Assembly: GCA_003971905.1 (NCBI GenBank)
Contig: RSEE01000087.1
Coordinates: forward strand, 186,001-250,000
Length of the DNA: 64,000 nucleotides
Origin: Moniliella sp. 'wahieum'
Taxonomy: Eukaryota > Basidiomycota > Moniliellomycetes > Moniliellales > Moniliellaceae
Direction: 5' to 3'
Shown: piece after piece, positions 10,396-21,188 of the stretch
Numbering within the stretch: the first letter of the stretch is position 1
Layout: each line of letters starts with the position of its first letter
Program-made: the position numbers and the translations under genes
The notes under the pieces: model-generated
What the model saw: only the letters and a program-made list of their open reading frames with translations
The model's database searches: none
Told to the model about the DNA's origin: nothing

Positions 10396-11917
10396 ATGCC
10401 CACCTCTCTCTACGAACGCCCCAGCACACCCTCTGAGCAGCTGCTCTTTGCGCGCGCCGAGCTGCGCCAAGCGCAGCACCAACGCGATGTCCAGCGCCGT
10501 GCTGCCCGTGCCGCTGCCTACGCCCGCCTTGTCGGTACCGATGCAGCGAGTGGTTCGCATGTGCCGCCGGCTTCGTCGGCGCCTGCCTCGGCGCGCGGGC
10601 ACCGCCGGCATAACAGCTACGACTCGGCTCGTACCTTTTTTCCGCTTCTTCCACCAGCTCCACCCAGTGGACCTACACCCGTCCACGTCTCCCCTCCGAT
10701 GGGGACGCTCGCCCCCCGATGCGATCCCGCCGTCTCGTATCCTCGTCCGCCTCCGACGCGCAGCAGCACCCTCCTCCGCACTAGCTTCCAGCTCGGCACG
10801 GATTCTGATTCGAGAGAGCGGGTGCGTCTTCCCCCCGTGCGCAGGACACCTCTTCTCTCCCTCTTCCACCATTTCCACGAGCGCAGCCCAGCGCCCACCA
10901 CCGCTCTCGCACCACCAGTACCCCATCTCCTTCGTCCCTCCTCGCCAGACCGATTGCAGCGACTGGGAGCTTGCCCGCGGCCGCTCTTCCCGTCCGGTTT
11001 CCGTCGACACGCCCTGCATGCACCGTTGCCACTGGACTCGCACCCTCAACCGCGACCCCACTCGCATTCGCATTCACATTCGCACTCGCATTCGCTCTCG
11101 CAGCCTCTCTCCTACCCGCCTCCCCCTCGTCCCCGCACCACCTCTCTTCCCACCCGTCGCACCTCTTTCTCGCAGGAACGACCGTCGCCCCAGCCGGGCA
11201 CGCACCATCGCCGCACGCATCGCTTCACCTCGGCGCCCCTCGCCCCCCGGGACTGACACTGATCCCGCTCTCCCGCGTCCTCCCGCCCCGCTCTCCCACT
11301 CGATCAAACCGTTGCTTCAATTTGGGTTTGCTGCGAGCCTGAGCTCGGCTGCGCTGCTGGCGCTGGGCGTGCTGATGAGCCTGAGTTACCTCCTCACAGC
11401 GTACGACGATGCGTCGGCGCGCGGTCGAAAGCTGCACTCGGCCGCGTCGCGCGCAAAGACGAGCATCGAAGATGGCTTGCGCTGGGGCAAAGATAAAGTG
11501 GGACCAGCTACGACGTGGGGCGCTCCCACCGCTTTCCTCGCTCGCCGCTTTGCCTTCCCTTTCCACTCGCGGCCGTGTCCCCGCCCAGATCCCCGCCCGG
11601 ACGCCTGCCCGGATACCTACCCGGATACCTGCTCAGATCCACCGCCCAAAGACGTACCGAGCCACGACCGCCCGCCCCCTTCTGCCCGGAAACAGGCGCT
11701 GCTGCCTCGCCTGGCCTGGGCCGTGGCCATGGCGCTCGGTGCCGGGATGATGTCCCTGCTGTTCCGCTCGACGGCCTCTGCTTCTGCTTCTGCTTCTGCT
11801 TCGGCCTCAGCTCCCGCTTCATCTTCAGCTTCTGCGCCTGCCTCCTCGTTCCCCCGCGCTTCGCATGCTCGTCCGCGCGCGCGGCTGCACGAGCCCTGGA
11901 CGGCGGGGCGCAGCTAA
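10396..11917 (+). CDS. Unrecognised protein with two C-terminal transmembrane helices
   Basis: Not recognised. The start at 10396 (GCCATGC) opens a frame with helical EQLLFARAELRQAQHQRDVQRR, a Ser/Pro/Arg-rich low-complexity middle and a His-Ser repeat (about 11045-11100). A frame change in the C run near 11250 (two bases missing, or one extra) leads into a frame with a hydrophobic helix (SSAALLALGVLMSLSYLL), a basic amphipathic stretch (KLHSAASRAKTSIEDGLRWG), Pro/Asp repeats, a second hydrophobic helix (LAWAVAMALGAGMMSLLF) and a Ser-Ala repeat before the stop at 11917. This suggests a tail-anchored or hairpin membrane protein. Coding is inferred from start context and the paired helices, not from homology. 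Confidence 0.5.
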
Positions 11918-12633
11918 TACCACCTACCACCCGTGCCGCCTCGTCCGGCATAATTTTTTTTGTGTTTGTGTTGTGTTTGTTTTGTTTGTGTTTGTGTTTG
12001 TGTTTGTGTTTGTGTCTGGCCTTAGGCCTTATGCCTGGTCCTCTGGACCGTTTGATCCCCCCCCACCTCATCCGTTCTACGTCTGCGCCCGAGAGGCGCA
12101 GCGATCCTATACAAGTTGCCAGATCCCCATATGTGGCCCATGATTTGAAGCTGGCGAAGCTGGCTATGTTTTATGAATGTCGATTCCCCTGTCGTACTGG
12201 TTGGTTGGTTGCTAGACGCGGCTCGGGCAGGTGCTGGGTGGCGTTGGCCTTAAGGCCGAACGCAGCGAGCCAGCCACCGTAGGCCGCCGTGAACGTTGAA
12301 CGCGAACGTGCCTCCATCCATCTGGGAGTAGCTCTTTTGCCAGCTTCGTGTGACATGTGACATGTCACGTGCCGTTGTGACATGTGACGACGTACTGTGT
12401 CACACCCGTCACATGTGCCACCCTGTCACTGAGCAGTATCCCGGCGGACGCTGCAGGCACCGCATAACCCTAGGGGCAGCACGAGCTGCTGCGGCGAATA
12501 TACAGTGGCGTTGGGCGGGGGCCGGGCGGAGCAGGCGAGCTGCTTCCCCGTCGTCCGAGTAGGGTTGGTGCGCAACGCCTCGGCGTCCCACCCGGTTAGC
12601 GTCGCAGATGTGGTGGTGGTGTGTGGTGAGTAC

Positions 12634-12696
12634 GGTGCGTGGTGCGTGGTGCGTGGTGCGTGGTGCGTGGTGCGTGGTGCGTGGTGCGTGGTGCGT
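12634..12696. repeat. Heptanucleotide array (GGTGCGT)9
   Basis: Nine perfect consecutive copies of GGTGCGT, the longest heptamer array in the window. Confidence 0.97.
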
Positions 12697-13023
12697 CGCG
12701 TGTCGTGCGGGGTGCTCCGTGTCTCGGCCGCGGCCGAGTCCAAGATCAAGCAAGCCGGTGGCGCGATCCAGTTGGTCGCATAAGATTAAAGTCAAGCTGG
12801 TGCAGCGATCCAGTTGGCCGCCTACGCTTCGGGGATGGCCACTGGCTAACCCGTTTCTGATTTCTATTTCGATTCTGAATCCGAATCCGATTCCTATGCG
12901 ATGGCGATGGCCGTGATCTTGGCTAGGACCAGGCCGATGGCTACTAGGGACGCGGGGCGGCTACCGTCCTCCTAGGGCAGCCTCCTAGGGCAGCGCATTC
13001 GTATACGGCCATGGGTGGGGCGG

Positions 13024-13058
13024 CCCATGTCCCATGTCACCTGTCGCATGTCACAGGC
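13024..13058. repeat. Degenerate heptamer array around CCCATGT
   Basis: CCCATGT, CCCATGT, CACCTGT, CGCATGT and CACAGGC follow in strict period 7. The ATGTCAC words match the motif seen near 12.35 and 46.69 kb. Confidence 0.75.
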
Positions 13059-13113
13059 CGCCCCTTGCAAAAGGCCACCCAATTGGCCCCCGCCTCGCCT
13101 TGGGAGCGTATTA

Positions 13114-13162
13114 GTACTTCGTACTGCGTACTTCGTACTTCGTACTTCGTACTTCGTACTTA
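13114..13162. repeat. Heptanucleotide array (GTACTTC)7
   Basis: Seven period-7 copies of GTACTTC with two single-base variants. Confidence 0.95.
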
Positions 13163-13402
13163 CTGCTCCCGCCCCCCAAAATATATGGCACTCTATTGGT
13201 CGCAGACCAGACTCCCAGGCTGAGCATCCATCGAGGGTGGACGAATAGGGAATAGGATGGGTGGGCAAAAAAGCCAGGGGACCCAGCAAGGAGGCGAGTC
13301 GCCTGGTATCATTCGATTCGCGCATTGGGTCCAGCCAGCAGCCGCTCCTGGATGGGGGGGGGGGGGGTAGTCAGCAGCTCTGAGCTTGAAGCTCTGCATA
13401 TT

Positions 13403-13451
13403 CAGCGTCCAGCGTCTAGCGTCCAGCGTTCCGTGTTCCGCGTTCAGTGCG
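13403..13451. repeat. Degenerate heptamer array CAGCGTC to CCGCGTT
   Basis: CAGCGTC, CAGCGTC, TAGCGTC, CAGCGTT, CCGTGTT, CCGCGTT and CAGTGCG run in exact period 7, ending 7 bp from the DOT1 stop codon. Confidence 0.85.
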
Positions 13452-13457
13452 CCGCGC

Positions 13458-15289
13458 TCAACTGTCTTCGTCGTCCGACTCGTCGGGCTGACGGCGGTAC
13501 TTGGGCCGATGCTTGCGCTGCGGCGAGCTGGCCAGGGCCGAGGCGACGGTGCGTACCAAGGAGCGGTCGACGGTATGAATGTAGTACTTGCCCGACCGTT
13601 CGGCCCAGGAGACGGCGCCACGTGCGTGTTCGCGTTCCTCGACGCGCAAGATGGCCAGCGGGAGGACAAGGTGCGCTCGCACAGTTTAAAGTCATGCGGC
13701 ACAAACGGGCGCAACGAGACAATTTGCGCCCGTCTTTTAAATCGAGAAACTGCAGCGACAAGGTCTCGTTGGTGGCTGGCGTAAACGCATAGTTGTTGAC
13801 CAACACCACGTCTGCCAACGCCAATGCGCGCCGCACGCGGCTGTCGTCGCAAAAGTCTGCGCGCCACGCTTGCATTGGTCCGGCCTCGAGTGCCCACATG
13901 CGGAAACGGGAGCGCGCCTCGGCCAGCTGCGCCTCGGCGCACGCCGCGGGATTCTTCATGATTTCCACCCCGTCGGCCCGCGCGCCCGTTTGGATGGCAG
14001 TTTGGACGAGCAGGTTGCCCACGCCGCTGCCGAGATCGAGAAAGTGTTTGCCCGGACCGAGCTGGGTCAGCTGCGCAATCTCACTCATAAACACGGGCAA
14101 GAGCTCGCCATAGACGTTATCGCTAAACGCTTGGTACTCCGCCAAGCCCTCTACGTGCGGTCCGACCGCGCGCGCGTAGCACTGTGCCTGGATCACCGAC
14201 CACACCACCTCCCACGCCTTCGGTCTCGGTCTGCCGCCGCATCACCTCCAGCACCGAGCCGGACGCCTTGAGTGCGCGCAAGGTGTGGTTGAACCGGTCG
14301 AGAGTGTGGAGGAAGAGGGTGCCGTCGCGCCGGTTGCGCGCCTTGGTGAACGAGCGCAGGATCGGCTCCTCCTGCGGCGGAGAAGAGGAGGAAGGCGGGA
14401 CGTGGTTGGGCGTAGCGGGCGCCGAGGGCGTGTGAATCCGCAACCGAGGCGCCAGCGACGTAGGTCCCGTCTCGAGATCGTCCAGCGACCCAAACCTCTC
14501 GCTCGCCACAGCCGGATCAACGTAGGCTGCCACCATCGCATACACTGCTCGCAGCAGCTCAGCAATCGGGTCGTACTCTTCCTCCGAACGCGGCGAGACG
14601 AGCAGAAACGTTTCCTGCGCATCCATAGCCGGGTACTCGAGCGTGGCCACCGTGTCCGGCGCCAAGTCCTTAAAAAACGGCTGGAACGCCTGCGACCCGT
14701 CTGCCGCACCAGCTGGCGCGAACTCAGCACAGGGTACTTGCTACGCTCATACGCCGCCTCCACCACACACTCACGCGGCACATTGTACTCGGACGCAACC
14801 CCGCTCCGGCCCAGACGCGCCATCCCGCTCGGCACAGGACTCGAGACCGAGGCTGTGTCCCTGCGCCGGCGCGGCTCGACGTTCGACGGCGCGAACGTTG
14901 GCTCCCACTCCTACTCTCGTTGTCATGGTGGCTGCTGTGCTCGTTTCCCGTGTCGGTTTCTTGCTCGCTCTCGCTCGACTGGGAGGGGGTGGAAGGCGGG
15001 GTGGGCGAAGGCTGCTTGCTGCGCTGGGAAGGACGCGGCCGCTTGCGCGGCCGCTCAGAACTGGTATCCGTAGCGGGGGTCGGGGTGCGGGCGGCGCGCT
15101 CCCGTGCGAGGCCGCGCGCACGTCGGCAGAGAGCGCGTTGGTGGTGGCGGGGGCGGAGGGGGCGGGGGCACGCGCGGCAGGCGCCGGAGCAGCACGGCGC
15201 TTGACGGTGGTGGTCTTGACGACTGGCACGCGGGGGTGGGGCTTGCGCGGCTCCTTGCTGCCGCTGGGGGCGCCGAAGAAGTCGAGCAT
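13458..15289 (-). CDS. DOT1: Histone H3-K79 methyltransferase Dot1
   Basis: Dot1 methylates H3 lysine 79 on nucleosomes using SAM. Seen here: start MLDFFGAPSGSK at 15289, a basic Lys/Arg/Ala-rich N-terminal region, a region with ECVVEAAYERSKYPV, helical DGTLFLHTLDRFNHTLRAL, then the catalytic core. The core has VYGELLPVFMSEIAQL, the SAM loop FLDLGSGVGNLLVQTA, an acidic VEIMKNPAACAEAQ, NNYAFTPATNETLSLQFLDL, and VSLRPFVPHDFKL, ending GAVSWAERSGKYYIHTVDRS and a short acidic tail (stop 13458). Three frames are used within the core, so several single bases are missing. The fold order matches Dot1 end to end; predicted size is about 610 aa. Confidence 0.9.
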
Positions 15290-15538
15290 GGCCGGGGGGG
15301 GGGGGCGATGGTGGCGGTGCAAGTGGTGGTGGTGGAAGTGCAAGGGGTGCGGCTGGGCAGTCGGCTGGGTTAGGTCAGGTGACTGCGGTGCGACGTGGCG
15401 ACAGCCAACCGCCGCCGCCGACGCGCGCAGGGGGGCAGTGTGTGGCGTGCGCTCCCTACTCAGCTGAGATGCGACGCCTGTTTGAAATTGCAGTGCGAGT
15501 GTTATGAGATGGGAGGTTTGAGGCTCAGGTGAATATGA

Positions 15539-16701
15539 CTATTGTCTGTCAGTCTGCCTCTGCCCCCGCTGCTCCCCCACCCCCATCCCCTCCGCTACGC
15601 CCCGCGATCGCCAGCCACGTGGTCCCGCTCGCTGCGGGACGAACAGCGTCGACGACGAGCGCGACTGCCGCGCCTCGTCCTCGGCCCTGGCCTCGTCCGT
15701 CGCGCCGCTTTGGAACGCGCGCTCCTCGTTGCTTCCCCCCCTGCGCCGGGGCCGGCGCAACGGCCACGCCGACGACCGCAGTGCCTCCGCCGCTGCCGCT
15801 TCTTCTGCTTCTTTCTTCGGCTTCTCCCGGGCGATGGAGCGCGTGGGGATGGCATGGCCCTGGTACGCATGGATCTTTTGCACCGCACGCTGGTGCAGCG
15901 CCGTCTGGGAGGAGGTGAAGCCGAGGACTGAATGGGAGTGCAGCCGTGCGGACGGCGGTGGCGGTATGGGCTTGGTCCACGGTGGGCGGGACTGGGAGCT
16001 GCTCTGGGTAGGGTGGCGCAGCTTCGCCGCAGCGCCTAACACCCGATTCTGCATCGCATCGTTCCAGTCCAACGCGGTCACCAGCCGGTTGGGGCGGGGC
16101 AGTGGGCGGGGCGCACAAGAGGCGCCAGTGGCGGTGGAAGCCGCATCGCTTGTGTGTGTCGCATGTGGTACATGGGCGTAGGTGCAGTGGCGATCCCAGC
16201 GCCGGAGGGCAAGCTGCCTGCCCGCTCGCGCTGCTGGGCCAGCCAGCAGGCACCCGGCCCAGCTGCAGCACACATCAAATGGATTGATCATGTCGACCGA
16301 GTCGACCGAGGCAGTGAACGCGCGCGGCGGGGCAGGACTGGTGCCTGGCATAGGCAGGGCAACCGACGAGGCATTGCAGGCAGACGAGGCCGGGCCGAGG
16401 CCGAACTTGGCCTCCGCCTCTTCCAACGCGGGAAGGACGACGGCGGCGGTCGAGGGCGTAGGACGAAGGCGGGCGCGCTGGTGGGACCTGGCGCGGGGCC
16501 ATCCCAGGTCGGGCTCGCGTGGGAGGCTGGGTCGGCAGCTGGGTCCGACTGCGGCTCTGGTTCGGCCTGGACGCGTACAGGGCGCTCGGATGGCCCGTCG
16601 GCAGGACTGGCGGGGACAGGAGGCGGGGAGGCGGGGCGGCGCAGGCGGCGGGAACTGAAGATGCGCTTCAAGGTGCGCCGGACGAGGCTGGGCTTGGACA
16701 T
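15539..16701 (-). CDS. Unrecognised Ser/Pro/Arg-rich protein
   Basis: Not recognised. The start at 16701 gives MSKPSLVRRTLKRIFSSRRL, a strongly basic amphipathic N-terminus, followed by a Pro/Ala/Asp-rich linker, then after one frame step PALEEAEAKFGLG, VDSVDMINPFDV, LVTALDWNDAMQNRVLGAA, ALHQRAVQKIHAYQGHAIP and a Lys/Glu/Ala-rich tail with REKPKKEAEEAAAAEAL. The composition and the DWNDAMQNRV block look like real coding sequence. The exact 3' end is uncertain because several frames stay open near 15.55-15.6 kb. No catalytic motif or membrane helix is visible. Confidence 0.5.
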
Positions 16702-17139
16702 GGCGGCCGGAGCAGTGGCGGGCGTGCCGGTGGCAGCCCCGCTGGCCGTCGTTGTGGCGGAGCGGGGCGGGCAGAGGTGCGTTGCTTGTGCGCTTGCCGT
16801 TGCTCGCAGCAGGCCAGTGTCCCCCCCGCTCCTGCTCCTGGAGCTTGCTTTGGCTTGGCGTAGCCACTTGCGCTCCAAGCAGAGAGAAGCCGCCGAGCCG
16901 ACCCTACCAGCTGCGTTCGCCCCTCTCCATCCCACCCAACCACACACACACACGCGCCGCACCTCCATCCGTGAACCACGCTGTCCACTCCCTTAGCTTC
17001 TATCGACGGGCGGTATGATCCGAGTGTAGCATACTGAATTGCGCGGTTAGCTATGTACGCGCTAGGCCTCCGGGACTGCTGCGGCGAGCGGTGGAGCCGC
17101 GCGGGGCCTCGGCTCGAAGCGCGGCGACGTCTTGGTCGC
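16702..17139. other. Spacer between tandem minus-strand genes
   Basis: Promoter side of the 16701 gene and 3' side of the epimerase gene. It includes a short CA repeat at about 16942-16952. No other feature seen. Confidence 0.5.
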
Positions 17140-17977
17140 TCAGGGCGCGCCCCCGTCACATCCACAATCTGGGATGCGCCCGGGTAGGCAGGCAGGAAGA
17201 GGTCGAATTGGCGGTCGAGGTCGTCGGGGACAAAGCGGCCGCCAAAAAGTGTGGCCGTGGAAGAGCTGCGCACCGAGCTTGGGTGCCGTAAGGGAGAGCA
17301 AGACCTGTGGGACAAAGGTGTGGTTGACATTGCCTTGGTTGACGTCCCACGCGCTCGGCAAGTCCACGACACGATCGGTGGCCGGTGGCGGCGCAGCTCG
17401 AATTCCATAATCGATTCGTTGGTCAGGAGGTCGATCGCGTGCTTGTACGGCTCGCGCGGCGCGCCGTGGAACGAGAACCCAAAGATGCAGTCCAGCACCA
17501 CGTCACACTGGTTGTACGCATCCTCAAATTCGTCCGTGGCCAAGATGGGATGTGAAGCGCGTCGAGTTGGGTGCGCAGCCGCTCAAATAGCTCGGCTTGC
17601 TTCGGACGGGGGTACCACACTTGCACCTCGTACCCGAAATGGTGCAGATGCGCGCGGCCACCAGCCCATCGCCTCCCTGGTTGCCAGGCCCACAGGCAAC
17701 GAGAACGCTAGGGAAGTGGGGCGGCGGGTAGGTCTCAACACGGTCTGCGCACACGCCAGGCCGGCCAGCTCCATGAGCTGGTCCAGGCTAAACTTGTGGC
17801 GCGGCCCCATCAGCGCCTGGTCAATCGCCGCCGCATCTTGGGCAGAGATGTAGCGCAGGCGGAGGGCACGGCGGGGCCGCGGAGGTGGACGAGCGGTAGG
17901 AGGAGGCAGGCGGCGGCGGCCACCGGCGCAGGGGTGGGCAGGGAAGCGGACGGCTTGCTGGGCGGAGTGGCGGGCAT
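17140..17977 (-). CDS. NAXE: NAD(P)H-hydrate epimerase (YjeF N-terminal family)
   Basis: Epimerises R-NAD(P)HX to the S form, the first step of nicotinamide nucleotide repair; often mitochondrial. Seen: RYISAQDAAAIDQALM, FSLDQLMELAGLACAQTV, then the nucleotide-binding CGPGNQGGDGLVAAR, VQVWYPRPKQAELFERL, DVVLDCIFGFSFHG, VDLPSAWDVNQGNVN, LLSLTAPKLGAQLFHG and GGRFVPDDLDRQF followed by FLPAYPGASQIVDV. A start at 17977 would give an Ala/Pro-rich presequence. At least six bases are missing; two fall in one T run (about 17246) just before GGRFVP. Repair with missing bases only ends the protein at GGAP, stop at 17140. Size is about 280 aa, normal for fungal members with a presequence. Confidence 0.88.
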
Positions 17978-18447
17978 GGTGGTGGGGGGGGGAGAGCGGG
18001 ATGGAGATGGAAGTGGAGATGGAAGTGGGATGGAAGTCGAGATGGAAATGAGCTGAGGATGGCTGGGGATGCTGAGGACAGTCTGTCCAGCGGGCGCTGC
18101 GGGAGAGGTGGTGGCCCGAGCTGCTGCTGAGGGCGCATGGCTGCGATGGGCAATGCGATCGAGCTGACATGTGGCAGCCCCGGCGGCTGGGGTATTTTAA
18201 TGCATCTCACTGCCCCCGTGCCCTGCTGGCCCGTCCGATCGAGGCCCAGCGCCCTTGGCGACACTGCCCCCGTGCCTGCCGTCTCAACGTGCATGCGCCC
18301 CCTGCGTCACGTGATGTGCTTTCGCTGTCCCTCCGTCGATGCCTCCCCCTTGCTTCCTCCGTCTCTCCTTCTATCGTGTCTGCTGCGACGGAATGCATGC
18401 ATTCACCCCCCCCCCTCCTCCGCTCATTTTCCTCCGCCTCGACCGGG
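17978..18447. other. Promoter spacer of the epimerase gene
   Basis: Contains GGAGATGGAAGTG-type direct repeats near 18000-18050. A Ser/Asp-rich minus-strand frame crosses about 18.3-18.5 kb and could be a C-terminal extension of the dynactin gene. No independent gene recognised. Confidence 0.4.
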
Positions 18448-20800
18448 TCAGACGAAGACGAGACACCCGTCACGGTGATCGGAGGCGGGCGCGGCAGCGG
18501 TACCGCCCCCGCCGTGTCCGCCGTGTCCACCGCGTCCGCCGGCCCGCTCGCGTCGTCGTCGCGTTCTCGTCGGCAGTGGGTGTGCTGGGCGTCGGCGTAC
18601 CGCGCTCTGGCGCGCTGGCTGGGCCGGGGTGGGAGATGCGATGCGGGAAGCCGGGCGAGTAGAGTGGGCAGAGGCCAAGGAAGCTGTTCCGCCGGGCAGC
18701 GGGTCGTGTGGGCGGGGCGCACAGTGGCCGAGGTAGATGCTGGTCCAGAAACTGAGTGCACGTTGGTCTGAGTCTGCCGCGTCGGGCTGGGTGGCGGTGC
18801 GCGTTGGGGGCGCAGCAGTACCGTCGGGGGTGTAGGAGAAGCGACGCGGACCGCAGCTTCGACAGGTCCGGTGGCATGTTGCCCGACAGTTCCAGCGCAA
18901 TCGTCGTCGCGTTCGCTCGGCGACGCACAATGCCCCCCCTTCCCCGCCCTTTTCCGCCGTTTCTTCTTCTCTGCCCCGGCTGCCGGACCGGCTGGCCCTA
19001 TGAGCCGCTCGCGCTTGCCCACGTGCGCCTCGGCGTCGTACCGGTTGGAATAGGCATAGTCGTCCTCCGACTCCGAGTCGGAGCCCGAGCCAGAGAGCGA
19101 GCCATCGCCACTGGCGGCATCTTGGTCGTACTCGTTGCCGCGCCCGGCGCCAACAGCTCATCCTCATCGTCCAACGGCAACATGCTGGCCGCACCCAGCT
19201 CAAACGAGGTAGTGCTCGGTGCCAAACGCCAGAGACGCACTTGCTTGGTTACCCTCTCTGGCGACGGTTCTCCTTCTTCTTGCGGTGGGCTTGGGCTTGG
19301 GCTTGGGCGTGCGCTTCCACCGGCACCGTCACGCTCGTCGACGGTGCCGGCCCGACATACAAACGCACCTTCATCCCATCCTCCAGCGGGTTGGTCAGCG
19401 TCAGCTCAAACACATACGTATGGCCCGGTAGCAACCGGTTCGTGTCCAGCACGCCTTCCTCCTCTTGTCTCCGGCTCAGGGTCAGGTGGCTCGCCCGTTT
19501 CGCCAGTCGGGCCGCTGCGTCTCCTCGTCCTTCGGGCGGATCGAGACCATGACCATGACCGACGGAGAGGGTGTGTGCTCCGGGCGTGTGGAGCGGGTAG
19601 CCGCGCAGCGCCCGGTCGCGATCCCGGTTGAGCGTCGTGGCCCATGCTGGTTGCGGATGGGCCGGGCGGCAATCCAATAGAGGCAAGTAGGCGTTGGCCA
19701 ACTTGATTTTGAATTTGGTCATTGTCGTTTTCCCGTCGGGCCGGACGAGAATGTGGGCAGACGCCGCAGCGGCGGGTGACCTTGGTCTTGAGCGGTGCCC
19801 GAAGCGGCATTAGCGCCTTGGCCCGGACCGGTGGTCCCACCCATTGGCCCATTTTTGCTCCAGCGTCGAAGATGCATAGAAACCCAACTCGGTCGCGTCT
19901 GACCCTGGCCCAGCCACCGGCGCGCCCAGCGCTTTGCCCACCCACCGCGCCGCATACTCGCCTTGGACGCCAGCGGCCCCAGCGACGTGCGGTCGCTCGT
20001 GTCTTGCCCCGAGTGTAGGCGGTGAAGGCGGCGTAGGGCGGCAGGCGTCCCACGCCGCTTCCGTCTGTGCCGACCCGCTCCCACTGGGCGGCAGGTGCGC
20101 CGAGGGCGAAGCCAAAACGGAAGGTCACGAAGCAACTTTGACCCGGCAGCCGGGACGAATGCGGAGGAGGCCGGGCTGGCGCCAAGGCCTGAACGGGAAG
20201 CATAAAGGCCGTAGTGCGGCGACCGAGGCCGCGTTGGCGAAGCGGCGTTTCGAGGTGCGCAAGCAGTCGCTCGTACTCGAGAATGTCGGGCGCATGTTCC
20301 TCGGTGGCTTGCAGCTGCAGCGCCAGGCCCGTCGGCTTGTCAAAGCTGATCCCAATCTCTTTCGAGTCCCAGCGACAGAAGGAACAGGACAGGTAGTACG
20401 GTGGCTGTCCGACGCTGGCCGCCTGCGTCAGTGGGTCGGCGGCGTGGCTCGGGTCCGTCGCGGAGATCGTGAGCCCATGCGTGCAGATGGACAGACAAAG
20501 CAGCTGCGCGGACACCGGTTCCGATCCGCCTTGACGTTGACCTTGCATGTCGAACATGCACAGCGGACAGTAGAACGACGCCACGTCGCTCGTCGTGCAC
20601 CGCCGACAGCGCAGCGCCGAGCACTCCTCGCAAAAGTACAGGTAGTCCAGCGGCACATACCCGTACGCTGCCGCCGCGTCGGCCGAGGGCACGGCGGCAC
20701 AAACGCGGGCACATCGTCGTCCCCGATGGAGACGGCGTGCTCGGGGGGACGTTGAGGCGGGTGAGCGTGCAGGGCAGAGGTAGAGCACGCGCGGAGGCAT
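18448..20800 (-). CDS. DCTN4: Dynactin subunit p62 (DCTN4)
   Basis: p62 sits on the pointed end of the dynactin Arp1 filament and helps bind dynein cargo. Seen: start MPPRVLYLCPARSP at 20800; the zinc-binding block YFCEECSALRCRRCTTSDVA, then FYCPLCMFD; YYLSCSFCRWDSKEIGISFD; a linker; PLRAPLKTKVTRRCGVCP; then in a second frame FKIKLANAYLPLL, HTYVFELTLTNPLEDGMKVR and, in a third, SFELGAASMLPLDDEDE. The C-terminal sheet region follows with NATTIALELSGNMPPDLSKL and ALSFWTSIYLG. All are p62 family landmarks in order. Several single bases are missing. The 3' end is uncertain (18.2-18.65 kb); 18448 is the stop of the frame carrying FWTSIYLG. The start is 171 bp from the divergent SPP start. Confidence 0.87.
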
Positions 20801-20970
20801 GGTGGAGGGGGGGGGTGGTTACCGTTACACTCGTCCAGCTGTCCATTAGGCAGCCCTCGTCGCCGCCGTGCGCGCCACACAATTCCGCCCGGCGCCCTCC
20901 GCCTGCTCCACGTGGCAGGAAGGCGTGGTGCGCGAGGGAGCGTTAGTGCTCCCCCCCCACCGCCTCCACC
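20801..20970. promoter_or_regulatory. Compact divergent promoter DCTN4 / SPP
   Basis: Only 170 bp separate the two start codons. C runs flank both ATGs (20951-20959 and, on the other strand, 20808-20814). No TATA box is seen. Confidence 0.6.
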
Positions 20971-21155
20971 ATGCCTGCCCGTCTCGTCGATGCCGGCCAG
21001 CTGCAGGCATACGCGGTGCTGCTTGCCACCGCCACGCTCTGCATCTACGCCGGCGCATTCTACTCGCTGCGCACGCCGCTCGCCACCCGCAAGGCACGCA
21101 AGGCCCACCTCGCCGCCGGCCTCGCCCCCGACTGGCACCACCTCCCCGGCGCCAC

Positions 21156-21188
<33 letters not shown>

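Larger units (their letters stand above)
11918..13457. other. 1.5 kb repeat-rich convergent spacer
   Basis: Lies between the 3' ends of the 10396 gene and DOT1. It contains a (TTTGTG)n tract at about 11959-12017, GTGACATGT motifs at 12349-12417, heptamer arrays at 12634-12696, 13024-13058, 13114-13162 and 13403-13451, a doubled CTCCTAGGGCAGC near 12969 and a G run near 13354. No gene is evident. Confidence 0.6.

Noticed and set aside
12634..12696. GGTGCGT array as a telomere or subtelomere remnant
   Set aside because: The unit does not resemble TTAGGG-type repeats, and the array is flanked by ordinary housekeeping genes on both sides.
13384..13457. Mobile-element terminal repeats near the DOT1 3' end
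   Set aside because: The repeats are period-7 head-to-tail copies with no inverted partner, target-site duplication or transposase frame nearby.
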